33,899 nt of DNA from Phocaeicola coprophilus DSM 18228 = JCM 13818 (GCF_000157915.1 NZ_EQ973635.1:222870-256768), one strand, 5' to 3'; shown: positions 14,713 through 23,968, counted from the first letter of the stretch. The notes: a model not told the origin generated them from the sequence alone. Made by a program: numbers and translations.

Positions 14713-15432
14713 ATGATAGAAATCATACCTGCCATTGACATTATCGGCGGAAAATGTGTCCGCCTGTCACAAGGTGATTATGCATCCAAACAAGAATATA
14801 ACCAGGATCCCGTAGAAATGGCATTGCAGCTGGAAGCTTACGGAATCCAGCGGTTGCACGTTGTCGACCTGGACGGAGCAGCCTCACAGCACGTAGTCAA
14901 TTACCGCGTTCTCGAACGCATTGCCGGACGAACTTCCCTGAAAATCGATTTCGGCGGAGGCATCAAGACTGACGAAGATCTCGTCATAGCCTTTGACAAC
15001 GGCGCACAGATGGTAACACTGGGAAGCGTTGCGGTCAAACACCCGGAACGTTTCGACAAATGGCTTGCCCAGTACGGCCCCGAGAAGATTATTCTGGGAG
15101 CCGATGTCAAAAACGGAAAGATAGCCGTCAACGGATGGAAAGAAGAGAGCAATGACCAGCTGGAACCTTTCATTGATGCATATATAAAGAAAGGTGTAAC
15201 CCAGGTTCTCTGCACAGACATCAGCCGTGACGGAATGATGCAGGGCCCCGCAACGGACTTGTATCACGACATCATCAGCCAGCACCCCACCCTTCACCTC
15301 ATCGCGAGCGGAGGTGTAAGCTGTATAGATGACATCCGTCGTCTGGAAGAAAAGCAGATTCCAGCCGTCGTTTTCGGCAAAGCCCTTTACGAAGGACGGA
15401 TTACCCTGAAGCAACTGGCAGATTTTCTCTAA
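14713..15432 (+). CDS. hisA: ProFAR isomerase (phosphoribosylformimino-5-aminoimidazole carboxamide ribotide isomerase)
   Basis: Catalyses the Amadori rearrangement of ProFAR to PRFAR, the fourth step of histidine synthesis. A 239-residue (beta/alpha)8 barrel. Catalytic aspartates are D9 (IPAIDIIGGK) and D131 (GADVKNGK). The phosphate-binding motifs DFGGGIK (79-85), TDISRDGMMQGP (168-179) and IASGGVS are intact. It lies between hisH and hisF. Confidence 0.97.
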   Translation: MIEIIPAIDIIGGKCVRLSQGDYASKQEYNQDPVEMALQLEAYGIQRLHVVDLDGAASQHVVNYRVLERIAGRTSLKIDFGGGIKTDEDLVIAFDNGAQMVTLGSVAVKHPERFDKWLAQYGPEKIILGADVKNGKIAVNGWKEESNDQLEPFIDAYIKKGVTQVLCTDISRDGMMQGPATDLYHDIISQHPTLHLIASGGVSCIDDIRRLEEKQIPAVVFGKALYEGRITLKQLADFL

Positions 15433-15454
15433 CCTCTAAAAAAAACGGAAAACT

Positions 15455-16210
15455 ATGCTTGCCAAACGAATCATACCTTGTCTGGACATCAAGGACGGAC
15501 AAACCGTAAAAGGAACCAACTTCGTCAACCTGAGACAGGCCGGTGACCCGGTGGAGCTGGGCAAGGCTTACAGCGAACAGGGAGCAGACGAACTGGTTTA
15601 CCTCGACATCACAGCGAGCCATGAAGGACGGAAAACATTCACCGAACTGGTGAAACGGATTGCTGCGGAAATCAATATTCCCTTCACCGTGGGTGGCGGC
15701 ATCCACGAACTGGCAGATGTAGACCGCCTGCTCAATGCCGGTGCGGATAAGATCTCCATCAACTCGGCTGCTCTGAAGAATCCCGCACTGATTGACGATA
15801 TCGCCAGACACTTCGGCTCTCAGGTATGCGTCGTGGCCATCGATGCCCGGCAGACTCCCGCCGGATGGAAATGTTACCTGAACGGGGGACGGCTCGAAAC
15901 CGACCGCTATCTCTACGAATGGGCCCAGGAAGCCAACCAGCGCGGAGCCGGCGAGATCCTGTTCACAAGCATGGATCATGACGGAGTGAAAACAGGCTAT
16001 GCCAATGAAGCGCTTGCCCATCTGGCACAGACGCTTTCCATCCCGGTAATCGCTTCCGGAGGAGCTGGAGCCAAAGAACATTTCCGCGATGCATTCCTGC
16101 TGGGAAAAGCAGACGCAGCCCTGGCTGCAAGTGTATTCCATTTCGGTGAAATTCCGATCCCTTCCCTCAAGGAATATCTCCGGGAGGAAGGCATCAATGT
16201 CAGATTATAA
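15455..16210 (+). CDS. hisF: Imidazole glycerol phosphate synthase, cyclase subunit
   Basis: Synthase subunit partner of HisH; it uses the ammonia from HisH to convert PRFAR to imidazole glycerol phosphate and AICAR, linking to purine synthesis. 251 residues, a (beta/alpha)8 barrel. D11 ([10 protein letters not shown]) and D130 (VVAIDARQ) are the catalytic pair; VGGGIHE (79-85) and IASGGAG are the phosphate-binding loops. It lies 22 bp after hisA and 29 bp before hisIE. Confidence 0.97.
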   Translation: MLAKRIIPCLDIKDGQTVKGTNFVNLRQAGDPVELGKAYSEQGADELVYLDITASHEGRKTFTELVKRIAAEINIPFTVGGGIHELADVDRLLNAGADKISINSAALKNPALIDDIARHFGSQVCVVAIDARQTPAGWKCYLNGGRLETDRYLYEWAQEANQRGAGEILFTSMDHDGVKTGYANEALAHLAQTLSIPVIASGGAGAKEHFRDAFLLGKADAALAASVFHFGEIPIPSLKEYLREEGINVRL

Positions 16211-16239
16211 TATTTTAAAGAAACTATATACCACGCATT

Positions 16240-16854
16240 ATGGAACTGAATTTTGACAAAATGAACGGGCTGGTTCCTGCCATCATCCAGGACAACAGCA
16301 CCCGTACCGTACTCATGCTGGGATTCATGAATCAGGAAGCCTATCAGAAAACAATAGAAACAGGGAAAGTCACTTTCTTCAGCCGGACACGCAACCAGCT
16401 GTGGACCAAGGGAGAAACCAGCGGACACTATCTGGATGTAGTCAGCATCAGTGCCGACTGTGATCAGGATACGCTGCTCATCAAGGTCAATCCTCACGGC
16501 CCTGTCTGCCACACAGGAGCTGATACCTGCTGGAACGAAAAGAATGAAGCGGAAGACATCATGTTCCTCAAGGAACTGCAGGACTTCATCGACAAACGGC
16601 ACGAAGAAATGCCCGAGAAATCATATACCACCAGCCTTTTCCGCTCCGGCGTAAACAAAATGGCCCAGAAAGTGGGAGAAGAAGCTGTGGAAACCGTCAT
16701 CGAAGCATGCAACGGCACTGACGAACGACTGATTTATGAAGGAGCAGACCTGATTTATCACCTGATTGTACTCCTTACTTCCAAAGGGTACCGCATCGAA
16801 GATCTGGCACGCGAACTCCGTGAACGTCATAGTGAAAACTGGAAAAAACACTAA
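16240..16854 (+). CDS. hisIE: Bifunctional phosphoribosyl-AMP cyclohydrolase / phosphoribosyl-ATP pyrophosphatase
   Basis: Fused enzyme for the second and third steps of histidine synthesis. Residues 1 to about 105 are the HisI cyclohydrolase: SRTRNQLWTKGETSGH (48-63), DCDQD (73-77, metal-binding aspartates) and the zinc cysteines C74, C90 and C97. Residues about 110-204 are the HisE pyrophosphatase with VGEEAVETVIEA (145-156) and the GADLIYHLIVLL helix. 204 residues, the usual fused length. It is the last his gene of the run and is followed after 4 bp by an FtsE-like ATPase gene. Confidence 0.97.
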   Translation: MELNFDKMNGLVPAIIQDNSTRTVLMLGFMNQEAYQKTIETGKVTFFSRTRNQLWTKGETSGHYLDVVSISADCDQDTLLIKVNPHGPVCHTGADTCWNEKNEAEDIMFLKELQDFIDKRHEEMPEKSYTTSLFRSGVNKMAQKVGEEAVETVIEACNGTDERLIYEGADLIYHLIVLLTSKGYRIEDLARELRERHSENWKKH

Positions 16855-16858
16855 GCAG

Positions 16859-17539
16859 ATGGAGGAACAGCCACTCATCGTCTACCGCAACGTAGACATC
16901 AACCAGCAGGAACTCGGCATTCTGAACGATGTCAATTTTGAACTTCGCCGCGGAGAGTTCGTCTACATCATCGGAAAAGTAGGAAGTGGGAAATCTACTT
17001 TCCTGAAAACCATTTATGGAGAGTTGCCCGCCTGTAACGGAGAACCCCAGGTACTGGAATACAACATGCGTGAGATCCGGCCAGGTCAGATCCCTGCACT
17101 CCGCCGCCGGCTGGGAATTGTGTTCCAGGACTTCCAGCTTCTGACCGACCGCACCGTGGAAGAGAACCTGAAGTTCGTTCTCCGGGCAACCGGCTGGAAA
17201 GACCGGACCGCCATCCAGAACCGCATCCATGAAGTTCTGACACAAGTGGGAATGGAGAACAAAGGATATAAGATGCCCAATGAATTATCCGGAGGCGAAC
17301 AGCAGCGTATCGTCATTGCAAGAGCCATTCTGAACAAGCCGGAAATCATTCTTGCAGACGAACCGACAGGCAACCTTGACGTAGAAACCGGACGCCACAT
17401 CGTGGAACTTCTGCGCGACATCTGCCGGCAGGGTTCGGCCATCATCATGACGACTCATAATCTGAATCTGCTGACTGAATACCCCGGAACAGTCTACTGT
17501 TGCAAGGATCATCGCCTGCAAAAAGACACGAATTTATAA
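16859..17539 (+). CDS. ftsE: FtsE-like ABC transporter ATPase
   Basis: A 226-residue ABC ATPase. Walker A GKVGSGKST (39-47), Q-loop Q90, signature LSGGEQQR (143-150), Walker B IILADEP with D167-E168, and switch H200 are all intact. Length and the VGSGKSTFLKTIYGE and RRLGIVFQDFQLL sequences fit FtsE, which with FtsX controls septal peptidoglycan hydrolysis. LolD-like transporters are the alternative. No FtsX-type permease lies beside it. The start at 16859 gives the natural ABC N-terminus; a longer in-frame extension overlaps hisIE and is unlikely. Only 4 bp separate it from hisIE, so it is probably co-transcribed with the his genes. Confidence 0.85.
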   Translation: MEEQPLIVYRNVDINQQELGILNDVNFELRRGEFVYIIGKVGSGKSTFLKTIYGELPACNGEPQVLEYNMREIRPGQIPALRRRLGIVFQDFQLLTDRTVEENLKFVLRATGWKDRTAIQNRIHEVLTQVGMENKGYKMPNELSGGEQQRIVIARAILNKPEIILADEPTGNLDVETGRHIVELLRDICRQGSAIIMTTHNLNLLTEYPGTVYCCKDHRLQKDTNL

Positions 17540-17599
17540 AAAAGACCTAACGGGCAATCACTTTTTCCCGATAAACTCAAAAAGTCTGTTTTTTATTAC

Positions 17600-17607
17600 T
17601 ACATTTG
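17600..17607 (+). promoter_or_regulatory. -7 promoter element for lysC
   Basis: TACATTTG matches TAnnTTTG, 56 bp before the lysC start, within a 124-bp gap. The -33 element is not obvious. Confidence 0.5.
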
Positions 17608-17663
17608 CACGAGAAATAATAAAAAGAACGATTAACCAACAAAATTAAAATTCGGAAGGTAAA

Positions 17664-18983
17664 ATGAAGGTTTTAAAGTTTGGAGGAACATCCGTAGGCT
17701 CTGCACAGAGAATGAAGGATGTAGCCAAATTGATTACTGACGGCGAACAAAAGATCGTAGTATTGTCAGCTATGTCAGGAACAACCAATACACTGGTTGA
17801 GATTTCGGATTATCTGTACAAGAAAAATCCTGAAGGTGCTAACGAAGTCATCAATAAGCTGGAGGCTAAATATAAACAGCATATTGAGGAGCTTTATTCC
17901 ACTGAAGAGTATAAACAGAAAACTCTGGAATTCGTCAAATCCGTATTCGACTACATCCGCTCATACACCAAAGACATCTTCACCTTGTTTGAAGAAAAGG
18001 TCATCCTGGCACAGGGAGAAATTATCTCTACCAATATGGTGACTAATTATCTGTGTGAACAGGGCGTGAAAGCAACCTTAATTCCGGCTCTGGAATTTAT
18101 GCGTACGGACAAGAACAGTGAACCTGACCTCACATATATCCGTGAGAAACTGGCCATCCAACTGGAAGCAAATCCGGACTATGAAATCTATATCACTCAA
18201 GGATTCATTTGCCGTAATGCATACGGAGAAATCGACAACCTCCAGCGTGGTGGCAGTGACTACACTGCATCTCTTATCGGAGCAGCTGTCAACGCCAGCG
18301 AAATCCAGATCTGGACAGACATCGACGGTATGCATGACAATGATCCGCGTATCGTGGACAAAACTTCTCCGGTGCGCCAGCTTCACTTTGAAGAAGCTGC
18401 CGAATTGGCTTACTTCGGTGCAAAGATCCTGCACCCGACTTGCGTACAGCCTGCCAAATATGCCAACATCCCCGTACGTCTGCTCAACACAATGGAACCG
18501 ACTGCTCCGGGTACCCTGATTTCAAACGAAACAGAAAAGGGTAAGATCAAAGCTGTTGCTGCCAAAGATAACATCACTGCCATCAAGATCAAGTCAAGCC
18601 GTATGTTGCTGGCTCACGGTTTCCTGCGCAAAGTGTTTGAAATCTTCGAAAGCTACCAGACTGCCATTGACATGGTTTGTACTTCAGAAGTAGGTGTATC
18701 TATGTCTATCGACAACACCAAGCATCTGAATGAAATCGTAGACGACCTGAAGAAATACGGTACTGTTACTGTTGACCATGACATGTGTATCGTATGTGTT
18801 GTAGGTGACCTGGAATGGGAAAATGTCGGTTTCGAAGCTAAAGCTCTTGATGCGATGCGCGACATCCCGGTACGCATGATCTCCTTTGGAGGAAGCAACT
18901 ACAACATTTCGTTCCTGATCCGCGAAGCTGACAAGAAGAAAGCATTGCAGTCATTGAGCGACGCCTTGTTCAACAACAAGTAA
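17664..18983 (+). CDS. lysC: Aspartate kinase (monofunctional)
   Basis: Phosphorylates aspartate, the first step toward lysine, diaminopimelate, threonine and methionine. 439 residues: amino-acid kinase domain with KFGGTSVG (5-12), LSAMSGTTN (34-42) and RGGSDYTA (195-202), then two C-terminal ACT modules from about 300 (AAKDNITAIKIKSSRM... and ...MCIVCVVGDLEWENVGFEAKALDAM), which normally give feedback inhibition by lysine or threonine. There is no homoserine dehydrogenase fusion, so this is the stand-alone form. It is followed by lysA after 133 bp, grouping two lysine-pathway genes. Confidence 0.95.
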   Translation: MKVLKFGGTSVGSAQRMKDVAKLITDGEQKIVVLSAMSGTTNTLVEISDYLYKKNPEGANEVINKLEAKYKQHIEELYSTEEYKQKTLEFVKSVFDYIRSYTKDIFTLFEEKVILAQGEIISTNMVTNYLCEQGVKATLIPALEFMRTDKNSEPDLTYIREKLAIQLEANPDYEIYITQGFICRNAYGEIDNLQRGGSDYTASLIGAAVNASEIQIWTDIDGMHDNDPRIVDKTSPVRQLHFEEAAELAYFGAKILHPTCVQPAKYANIPVRLLNTMEPTAPGTLISNETEKGKIKAVAAKDNITAIKIKSSRMLLAHGFLRKVFEIFESYQTAIDMVCTSEVGVSMSIDNTKHLNEIVDDLKKYGTVTVDHDMCIVCVVGDLEWENVGFEAKALDAMRDIPVRMISFGGSNYNISFLIREADKKKALQSLSDALFNNK

Positions 18984-19029
18984 AAAAAGCCCTGTCAGCA
19001 ACAGGGACAAGATATCAATGAAACTCTAG

Positions 19030-19074
19030 AAGAGCGGATGTTCACGGTTCTTAAACACCGCGTCGTCCGCTCTT
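19030..19074 (+). other. Two-tier hairpin between lysC and lysA
   Basis: An 11-bp outer stem (19030-19040 with 19064-19074, one G-T pair) encloses a 4-bp inner stem (CGGT 19045-19048 with ACCG 19057-19060) and an 8-nt loop. No T-run follows, so it is not a standard terminator. A second small hairpin, CCCTGT/ACAGGG, lies just after the lysC stop. It could be an RNA processing or stability element between lysC and lysA; that is inference. Confidence 0.4.
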
Positions 19075-19116
19075 GCTACATTATCTATTCAATAAAAATA
19101 AAAAACTGAACTAAGC

Positions 19117-20277
19117 ATGAAAGGAACATTCCCTATTCATAAATTCCGCGAACTGGAAACTCCCTTCTATTATTACGATACGAATCTGCTGCGCCATACG
19201 CTGGATACGATTCGTAAAGAAGCCGGAAAATACAACAAGTTCTGTGTACATTACGCTGTTAAGGCCAATGCAAATCCTAAGGTTTTAAGCATCATCCGGG
19301 AAAGCGGACTGGGAGCCGACTGTGTAAGCGGAGGTGAAATCAAGGCTGCAATCAAGGCTGGATTCCCGGCAAACAAGATTGTTTATGCCGGAGTCGGCAA
19401 AACAGATGCAGAAATCAACCTCGGACTGGATTATGATATTTTCTGCTTTAACGTGGAATCTGTTCCGGAACTTGAAGTCATTAATGAACTGGCTACAGCC
19501 AAAGGTAAAATCGCCAGAGTGGCCTTCCGCATCAATCCGGATGTGGGTGCACATACGCATGCCAACATTACAACCGGCCTGGCCGAAAACAAATTCGGTA
19601 TCAGCATGAAGGATATGGATCATGTAATCGATCGGGCACTGGAAATGAACAACATTAACTTTGTCGGTCTCCACTTCCATATCGGTTCACAGATCCTCGA
19701 CATGGGTGACTTCACTGCTCTCTGCAACCGCATCAATGAATTGCAGGAAAAGCTCTATGCCCGTCAGATCATTGTAGAGCACATTAATGTGGGAGGCGGA
19801 CTCGGTATCGATTATGCCCACCCGAACCGCCAGCCTGTACCTGACTTTGCTTCCTACTTCGAAACTTATCACAAGCATCTGAAGCTCCGCCCGCAACAGA
19901 CACTCCACTTCGAACTGGGACGTTCTGTTGTAGGACAATGCGGAAGCCTCATCACAAAGGTGATCTATGTAAAGCAGGGAACCAACAAGCAGTTTGCTAT
20001 TGTAGACGGAGGTATGACAGACCTTATCCGGCCAGCTCTTTATCAGGCATACCACAAAATCGAGAATATCACTTCTGACGAAGCAACCGAAACTTACGAT
20101 GTGGTAGGTCCGATCTGTGAATCATCTGATGTATTCGGAAAAGCTATCGACTTAAACAAAGTGAAACGTGGTGATCTCATTGCCCTCCGTTCAGCAGGAG
20201 CCTACGGGGAAATCATGGCATCCGGCTATAACTGTCGTCAGCTTCCTCAGGGATATACTTCAGACGAACTGGTATAA
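19117..20277 (+). CDS. lysA: Diaminopimelate decarboxylase
   Basis: PLP enzyme (alanine-racemase-like fold type III) that decarboxylates meso-diaminopimelate to lysine, the last lysine step. 386 residues, a little shorter than many family members. PLP lysine K49 (HYAVKAN), GLHFHIGSQI (184-193), GGGLG (226-230), the ELGR phosphate loop (266-269), the active-site C334 of GPICESSDVF and the GAYGEIMASGYN motif (361-372) are all present. It begins with MKGTFPIHKFRELETPFYYYD. It follows lysC and shows no promoter of its own that I can see. Confidence 0.95.
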   Translation: MKGTFPIHKFRELETPFYYYDTNLLRHTLDTIRKEAGKYNKFCVHYAVKANANPKVLSIIRESGLGADCVSGGEIKAAIKAGFPANKIVYAGVGKTDAEINLGLDYDIFCFNVESVPELEVINELATAKGKIARVAFRINPDVGAHTHANITTGLAENKFGISMKDMDHVIDRALEMNNINFVGLHFHIGSQILDMGDFTALCNRINELQEKLYARQIIVEHINVGGGLGIDYAHPNRQPVPDFASYFETYHKHLKLRPQQTLHFELGRSVVGQCGSLITKVIYVKQGTNKQFAIVDGGMTDLIRPALYQAYHKIENITSDEATETYDVVGPICESSDVFGKAIDLNKVKRGDLIALRSAGAYGEIMASGYNCRQLPQGYTSDELV

Positions 20278-20430
20278 CAAAACAGCACATCTCTATGATG
20301 TGACTTTAAACGCCCAAGCACGCAGACCGCAAATCCGCAAATTCTGGAAGAGCAGTCTGTGTGCTTCTCCGTTTCACGCACATTCTTTAGATAACACATC
20401 TCGGCGTAATACAATCAAAAACGGAACAAT

Positions 20431-21597
20431 ATGACAGTAGTACCTCTTTCACCAGTCTTATTGACACTAATCATTGCCTGCTGTACGCTGTTTCTCATAC
20501 AGCTGGCATTTGTGCTTGGTATTTACAACCGCATACATCAGGCCTGCAAGAAACTTTCCGGCTCTCCGGCAGACAGCAATACTCCCCTTCCCCCTCTTTC
20601 GGTCATTATCGTAACGAAAGATACCGGAAAAGTTCTGGAAGAAAACTTGTCGGCCATACTGGAACAGGATTATCCTCAGTTTGAAGTTATCGTCGTCAAT
20701 GACCAGTCTGCCGGCGAAGACGAAAACATACTGAAACGGATGGAGGGAAAATATCATCACCTCTACCGCACTTTCATACCTCAGACAGCGCGTTATATCA
20801 GCCGGAAAAAGTTAGGCATCGCCATGGGTATCAAAGCCAGCCGCTACGAATGGATTGTAGTAACAGAACCCTATTGCCGGCCTGTCAGCCCCAACTGGCT
20901 ACGCAGTCTGGCTTCTCATTTCACCCCCGAAACGGACATTGTGCTGGGCTACAGCAACTACTTCCCCGCCAAAGGATGTTTTGCACGGCGTCTGATCGCA
21001 GACACTTTATTCCACTCCATGCGGTATCTGGGGATGGCTCTGGCAGGAAAGCCCTACATGGGTATCGGACGCAATCTGGCTTATCGGAAACGGATTTATG
21101 AAAACCACAAAGGATTCTCAGACCAGCTTGTCTTACAGCGGGGTGAAGATGACCTGTTCATCAATTCCGTAGCCAACTCCTATAATACACAAGTAGCTGT
21201 TCATCCGGACAGCATCGTGCGCATGCCTATACCTCCTTACAAGCGGATCTGGTTTGAAGAAAAGATCGGAGAACATGTAACCGGACATCTTTACCACGGA
21301 TGGGCAAGATTCAGCAACGCTTTCGAAACCTGGACTTGTGCCTTGTTTCATCTGATCACACTGGCAGGCCTGATCTTATCCATCATCTCTTTTCAATGGA
21401 TAGCAACTGGTGTATTCTTCCTTTTAGGTCTTATCCGATTCATCATTCAGATGATCGTTTTCAGGAATACGGCCAAGGATATGCAAGAAAAATTGTGCTG
21501 CGTATTCCCCGTATTCGATCTTTTCCGCCCGCTCTTAAGCTTACAACTCAAGCTGCTTTACTTCATGCGGGCCAAGAGTGATTTCCTGCGCAAATAA
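20431..21597 (+). CDS. Membrane glycosyltransferase family 2 protein
   Basis: A 388-residue inner-membrane GT2-fold protein: one N-terminal membrane helix (10-32), a GT-A domain (about 55-260) and about two more membrane helices (about 300-350). Sugar-nucleotide strands are visible (LSVIIVTKDTGKVLEENLSAIL, EVIVVNDQS with D91), the acceptor-side GEDD (238-241) supplies the usual catalytic base, and GMALAGKPYMGIGRNLAYRK fits the donor site. The usual DxD metal motif is missing: the position reads TEPYCRP (145-151). The donor and product are unknown. It lies 153 bp after lysA with no clear promoter, and ends at a bidirectional terminator. Confidence 0.8.
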   Translation: MTVVPLSPVLLTLIIACCTLFLIQLAFVLGIYNRIHQACKKLSGSPADSNTPLPPLSVIIVTKDTGKVLEENLSAILEQDYPQFEVIVVNDQSAGEDENILKRMEGKYHHLYRTFIPQTARYISRKKLGIAMGIKASRYEWIVVTEPYCRPVSPNWLRSLASHFTPETDIVLGYSNYFPAKGCFARRLIADTLFHSMRYLGMALAGKPYMGIGRNLAYRKRIYENHKGFSDQLVLQRGEDDLFINSVANSYNTQVAVHPDSIVRMPIPPYKRIWFEEKIGEHVTGHLYHGWARFSNAFETWTCALFHLITLAGLILSIISFQWIATGVFFLLGLIRFIIQMIVFRNTAKDMQEKLCCVFPVFDLFRPLLSLQLKLLYFMRAKSDFLRK

Positions 21598-21619
21598 CTT
21601 TCATCGGATATTTTCCAGT

Positions 21620-21671
21620 CAAACAAAGCCCTTTTCCAGAAATAGCCTCCACTGGAAAAGGGCTTTGTTTG
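21620..21671. terminator. Bidirectional terminator between convergent genes
   Basis: Perfect 20-bp inverted repeat: 21620-21639 with 21652-21671 around a 12-nt loop, between the GT2 stop (21597) and the stop of the minus-strand DUF5686 gene (21695). Confidence 0.85.
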
Positions 21672-21694
21672 TCGGGTAAAAAGACTGACTACCC

Positions 21695-23887
21695 CTACTT
21701 ATTAAATAATTCGAAAGTAAACTTACAGCCCACAGAAGTAAATTTTCCTTTTTCACTGCCAATGAAGATTCCTGCATCAAAAATATGGGTTGCAAAGCCA
21801 TAACCCAATTCAATATAAGGATTCAAGTGTGGCATAAACAATATACCTCCGTAAATACGCTCCTTCTGGATAAACGACAGCAAACGACTTACCGGATAAA
21901 GGAGAATGAACGGAGCTTCATAAGTCATATTACCTCTTACATAATGACTTGAAGCATTATACCAGCGGCCGTCCAGTGACTGGAAGGTTCCACCTATATC
22001 ATCGTTCCATCCCTGTGGAAGATTCCGGTTGGCAAAATCCACATAATCCACAAAATACAAATCCTTCTGATTCGTAAAGCATCCCATCCCTATATGATAG
22101 GCAATTGAACGTACTCCCTGTAAGCGGATCATTTGTTCGGCTGAAGCTTCGATTCGCTCATATTCACCAAAATTATTCATTATGCGGATGCCCCGCTCAT
22201 AATCCACCATAAACGTAGGATAACGGGAACCGACATTTACCTTACGGGGACCATTCATGTAATAATACATGCCTGGAGTCCACTCAATCCGGATGCGAGG
22301 AGCAAAACTGTTATAATGTGAGCGTACCCGCTGTTCAACTTCCGGAGAGCTTTTAGTATAACGGCGGTGCATGGACACCCCCGTCCAGAGCCGCAAACCA
22401 TTTACTATTTCAATATTATGAGATACGTTCAAATAGATATCCTTAAAATAATCAAGCTCCAGCCCATCAAAACTAAACGTACTGTCCGGCAACTGCTTCA
22501 ACTGATCAAGAACGACACTACTGTAAATTCTGTTACCGTTACCCGCATGGACTTCAAAACCGGCATGCTTCCGAGGATTGTACAAATACTCCATATCCAC
22601 TTTGGCATAAAGTTCTTTCTTCGTAAAGTTATATCCGACCTGAGGAGCAATACGGAGCAAACGGCCATCATGAAACAGTTTGTTATATTTAAATACCTGC
22701 CGATAAGAAATACCATTGCGATGACTATAACTGATCAATAAAGGATTTATCAATGGAGAACAATTGATACTGCCCACTTTTGACATATCGATATCATAGC
22801 TGCTGATCAGCGCATCTCCAATCTGCCCCAGATACACCAGATTCTTCTGCAACTTTGTAGGTTCTTTCTTTACCGTATCAGCTGCAATACGGCGCTGATT
22901 CCGTTCCTCCATTGCCCGATAAAGTGAATCCTCAACAGGCAGAAGAGGTTTGGGACGAATCAAATCAAAAGAATCACGGTCTGTCACCAGGCGGCTGGTA
23001 TCACACGACAAAGTGTACGAATTGGACAGGTTATAATTCTTACGCACCAATCGCTTCAGGGAAGGTTCTTCCGGTCCGCAAAACGTTATTTCATTATATT
23101 GCATCCATCCGGTATACTTCATCTCCAAATGATTACCAAGAAATTTAAAATTCAAGTCCAGTTCTATTTCTTGCGGCAAATAACGAGTTGCCTCCGTATT
23201 TCCCATACTTAATGACATATTATACTGAATCAGATCATAATGCCCTTTTACATCAATATGCCGGATAGTCCACTCACCTGCCAGGATCTCCAGTCTACCT
23301 TCCAGCAATTGCGTGCTTCGATAACGTGGTATTATCTGAATGACATACAGATCTCCTTCCGAAGTATGTGAGATAGAATCCAATATATAACGGTAATGTA
23401 CTTTTGCTTTTTTATTCAAAGGAGAAAGAACCTTATTCCCCATTAATGACGATGAGTATATATTAAACTTCATATAATCAAGAACGTCAAATACCTGCCC
23501 TCTGGAACTGGGAAAGGTTGTTGAAATAGCACGCACCTTACGATCATATAAAGCCGGAGCCGTATAATGTAATTCACTAACCGACTCGTGTAAGTAAGAA
23601 TTTATTCCCTTCTCAAAACGGAACATAGAAGGAAGATAGCGGATTATACGGTTTTGCTTATGAACCTGAAGCCTTCCTTTCAGATACAGGTCTGCCTTGT
23701 ACTCTTTCACTTCATTGGAGTGCAGAGAAGCAGAATTAAAAATACATTCCAATATAGAATCAGCAACAGCACTCTTGCGAGGAAAATTGGGAAATAAATT
23801 CTGGGCTTCTCCTGCCAATGAGCACAAAAATAATGCAATTCCTATTAGTACCTTATATATATAATATGACCTGTACAGTTTTTCCAT
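21695..23887 (-). CDS. DUF5686-like outer-membrane protein
   Basis: A 730-residue exported protein. Residues 1-28 form a signal peptide (hydrophobic KVLIGIALFLCSLAGEAQ). The N-terminal third (about 60-290) resembles the soluble part of the Bacteroidetes DUF5686 family (EYKADLYLKGRLQVHK, then YVIQIIPRYRSTQLLEGRLEI). The C-terminal half, from about 360, is a string of alternating aromatic/polar strands (FTKKELYAKVDMEYLYNPRKHAG, YPTFMVDYERGI, PYIELGYGFA) typical of an outer-membrane beta-barrel. It lacks the N-terminal CarboxypepD_reg_2 domain found in many relatives. Function is unknown. A minus -7 element TATATTTG (23897-23904) lies only 9 bp before the ATG, so the mRNA may be almost leaderless. 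Confidence 0.75.
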   Translation of the reverse strand: MEKLYRSYYIYKVLIGIALFLCSLAGEAQNLFPNFPRKSAVADSILECIFNSASLHSNEVKEYKADLYLKGRLQVHKQNRIIRYLPSMFRFEKGINSYLHESVSELHYTAPALYDRKVRAISTTFPSSRGQVFDVLDYMKFNIYSSSLMGNKVLSPLNKKAKVHYRYILDSISHTSEGDLYVIQIIPRYRSTQLLEGRLEILAGEWTIRHIDVKGHYDLIQYNMSLSMGNTEATRYLPQEIELDLNFKFLGNHLEMKYTGWMQYNEITFCGPEEPSLKRLVRKNYNLSNSYTLSCDTSRLVTDRDSFDLIRPKPLLPVEDSLYRAMEERNQRRIAADTVKKEPTKLQKNLVYLGQIGDALISSYDIDMSKVGSINCSPLINPLLISYSHRNGISYRQVFKYNKLFHDGRLLRIAPQVGYNFTKKELYAKVDMEYLYNPRKHAGFEVHAGNGNRIYSSVVLDQLKQLPDSTFSFDGLELDYFKDIYLNVSHNIEIVNGLRLWTGVSMHRRYTKSSPEVEQRVRSHYNSFAPRIRIEWTPGMYYYMNGPRKVNVGSRYPTFMVDYERGIRIMNNFGEYERIEASAEQMIRLQGVRSIAYHIGMGCFTNQKDLYFVDYVDFANRNLPQGWNDDIGGTFQSLDGRWYNASSHYVRGNMTYEAPFILLYPVSRLLSFIQKERIYGGILFMPHLNPYIELGYGFATHIFDAGIFIGSEKGKFTSVGCKFTFELFNK

Positions 23888-23896
23888 ATTTCAAGA

Positions 23897-23904
23897 CAAA
23901 TATA
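23897..23904 (-). promoter_or_regulatory. -7 promoter element for the DUF5686 gene
   Basis: Minus-strand TATATTTG matches TAnnTTTG; its end is only 9 bp from the start codon. No clear -33 element. Confidence 0.4.
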
Positions 23905-23968
23905 TAATAAAACACTATTTAATCTGATTTTTTTACTCATTAAAAAGTCGAATTTCATTTTTTATTCC

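Noticed and set aside
16766-16858. Longer start for the FtsE-like gene overlapping hisIE
   Set aside because: The extension has no similarity to ABC ATPases; the ATG at 16859 gives the family N-terminus and length.
17540-17663. Lysine riboswitch before lysC
   Set aside because: The gap is only 124 bp and shows no extended helices typical of the L-box; only a -7 element stands out.
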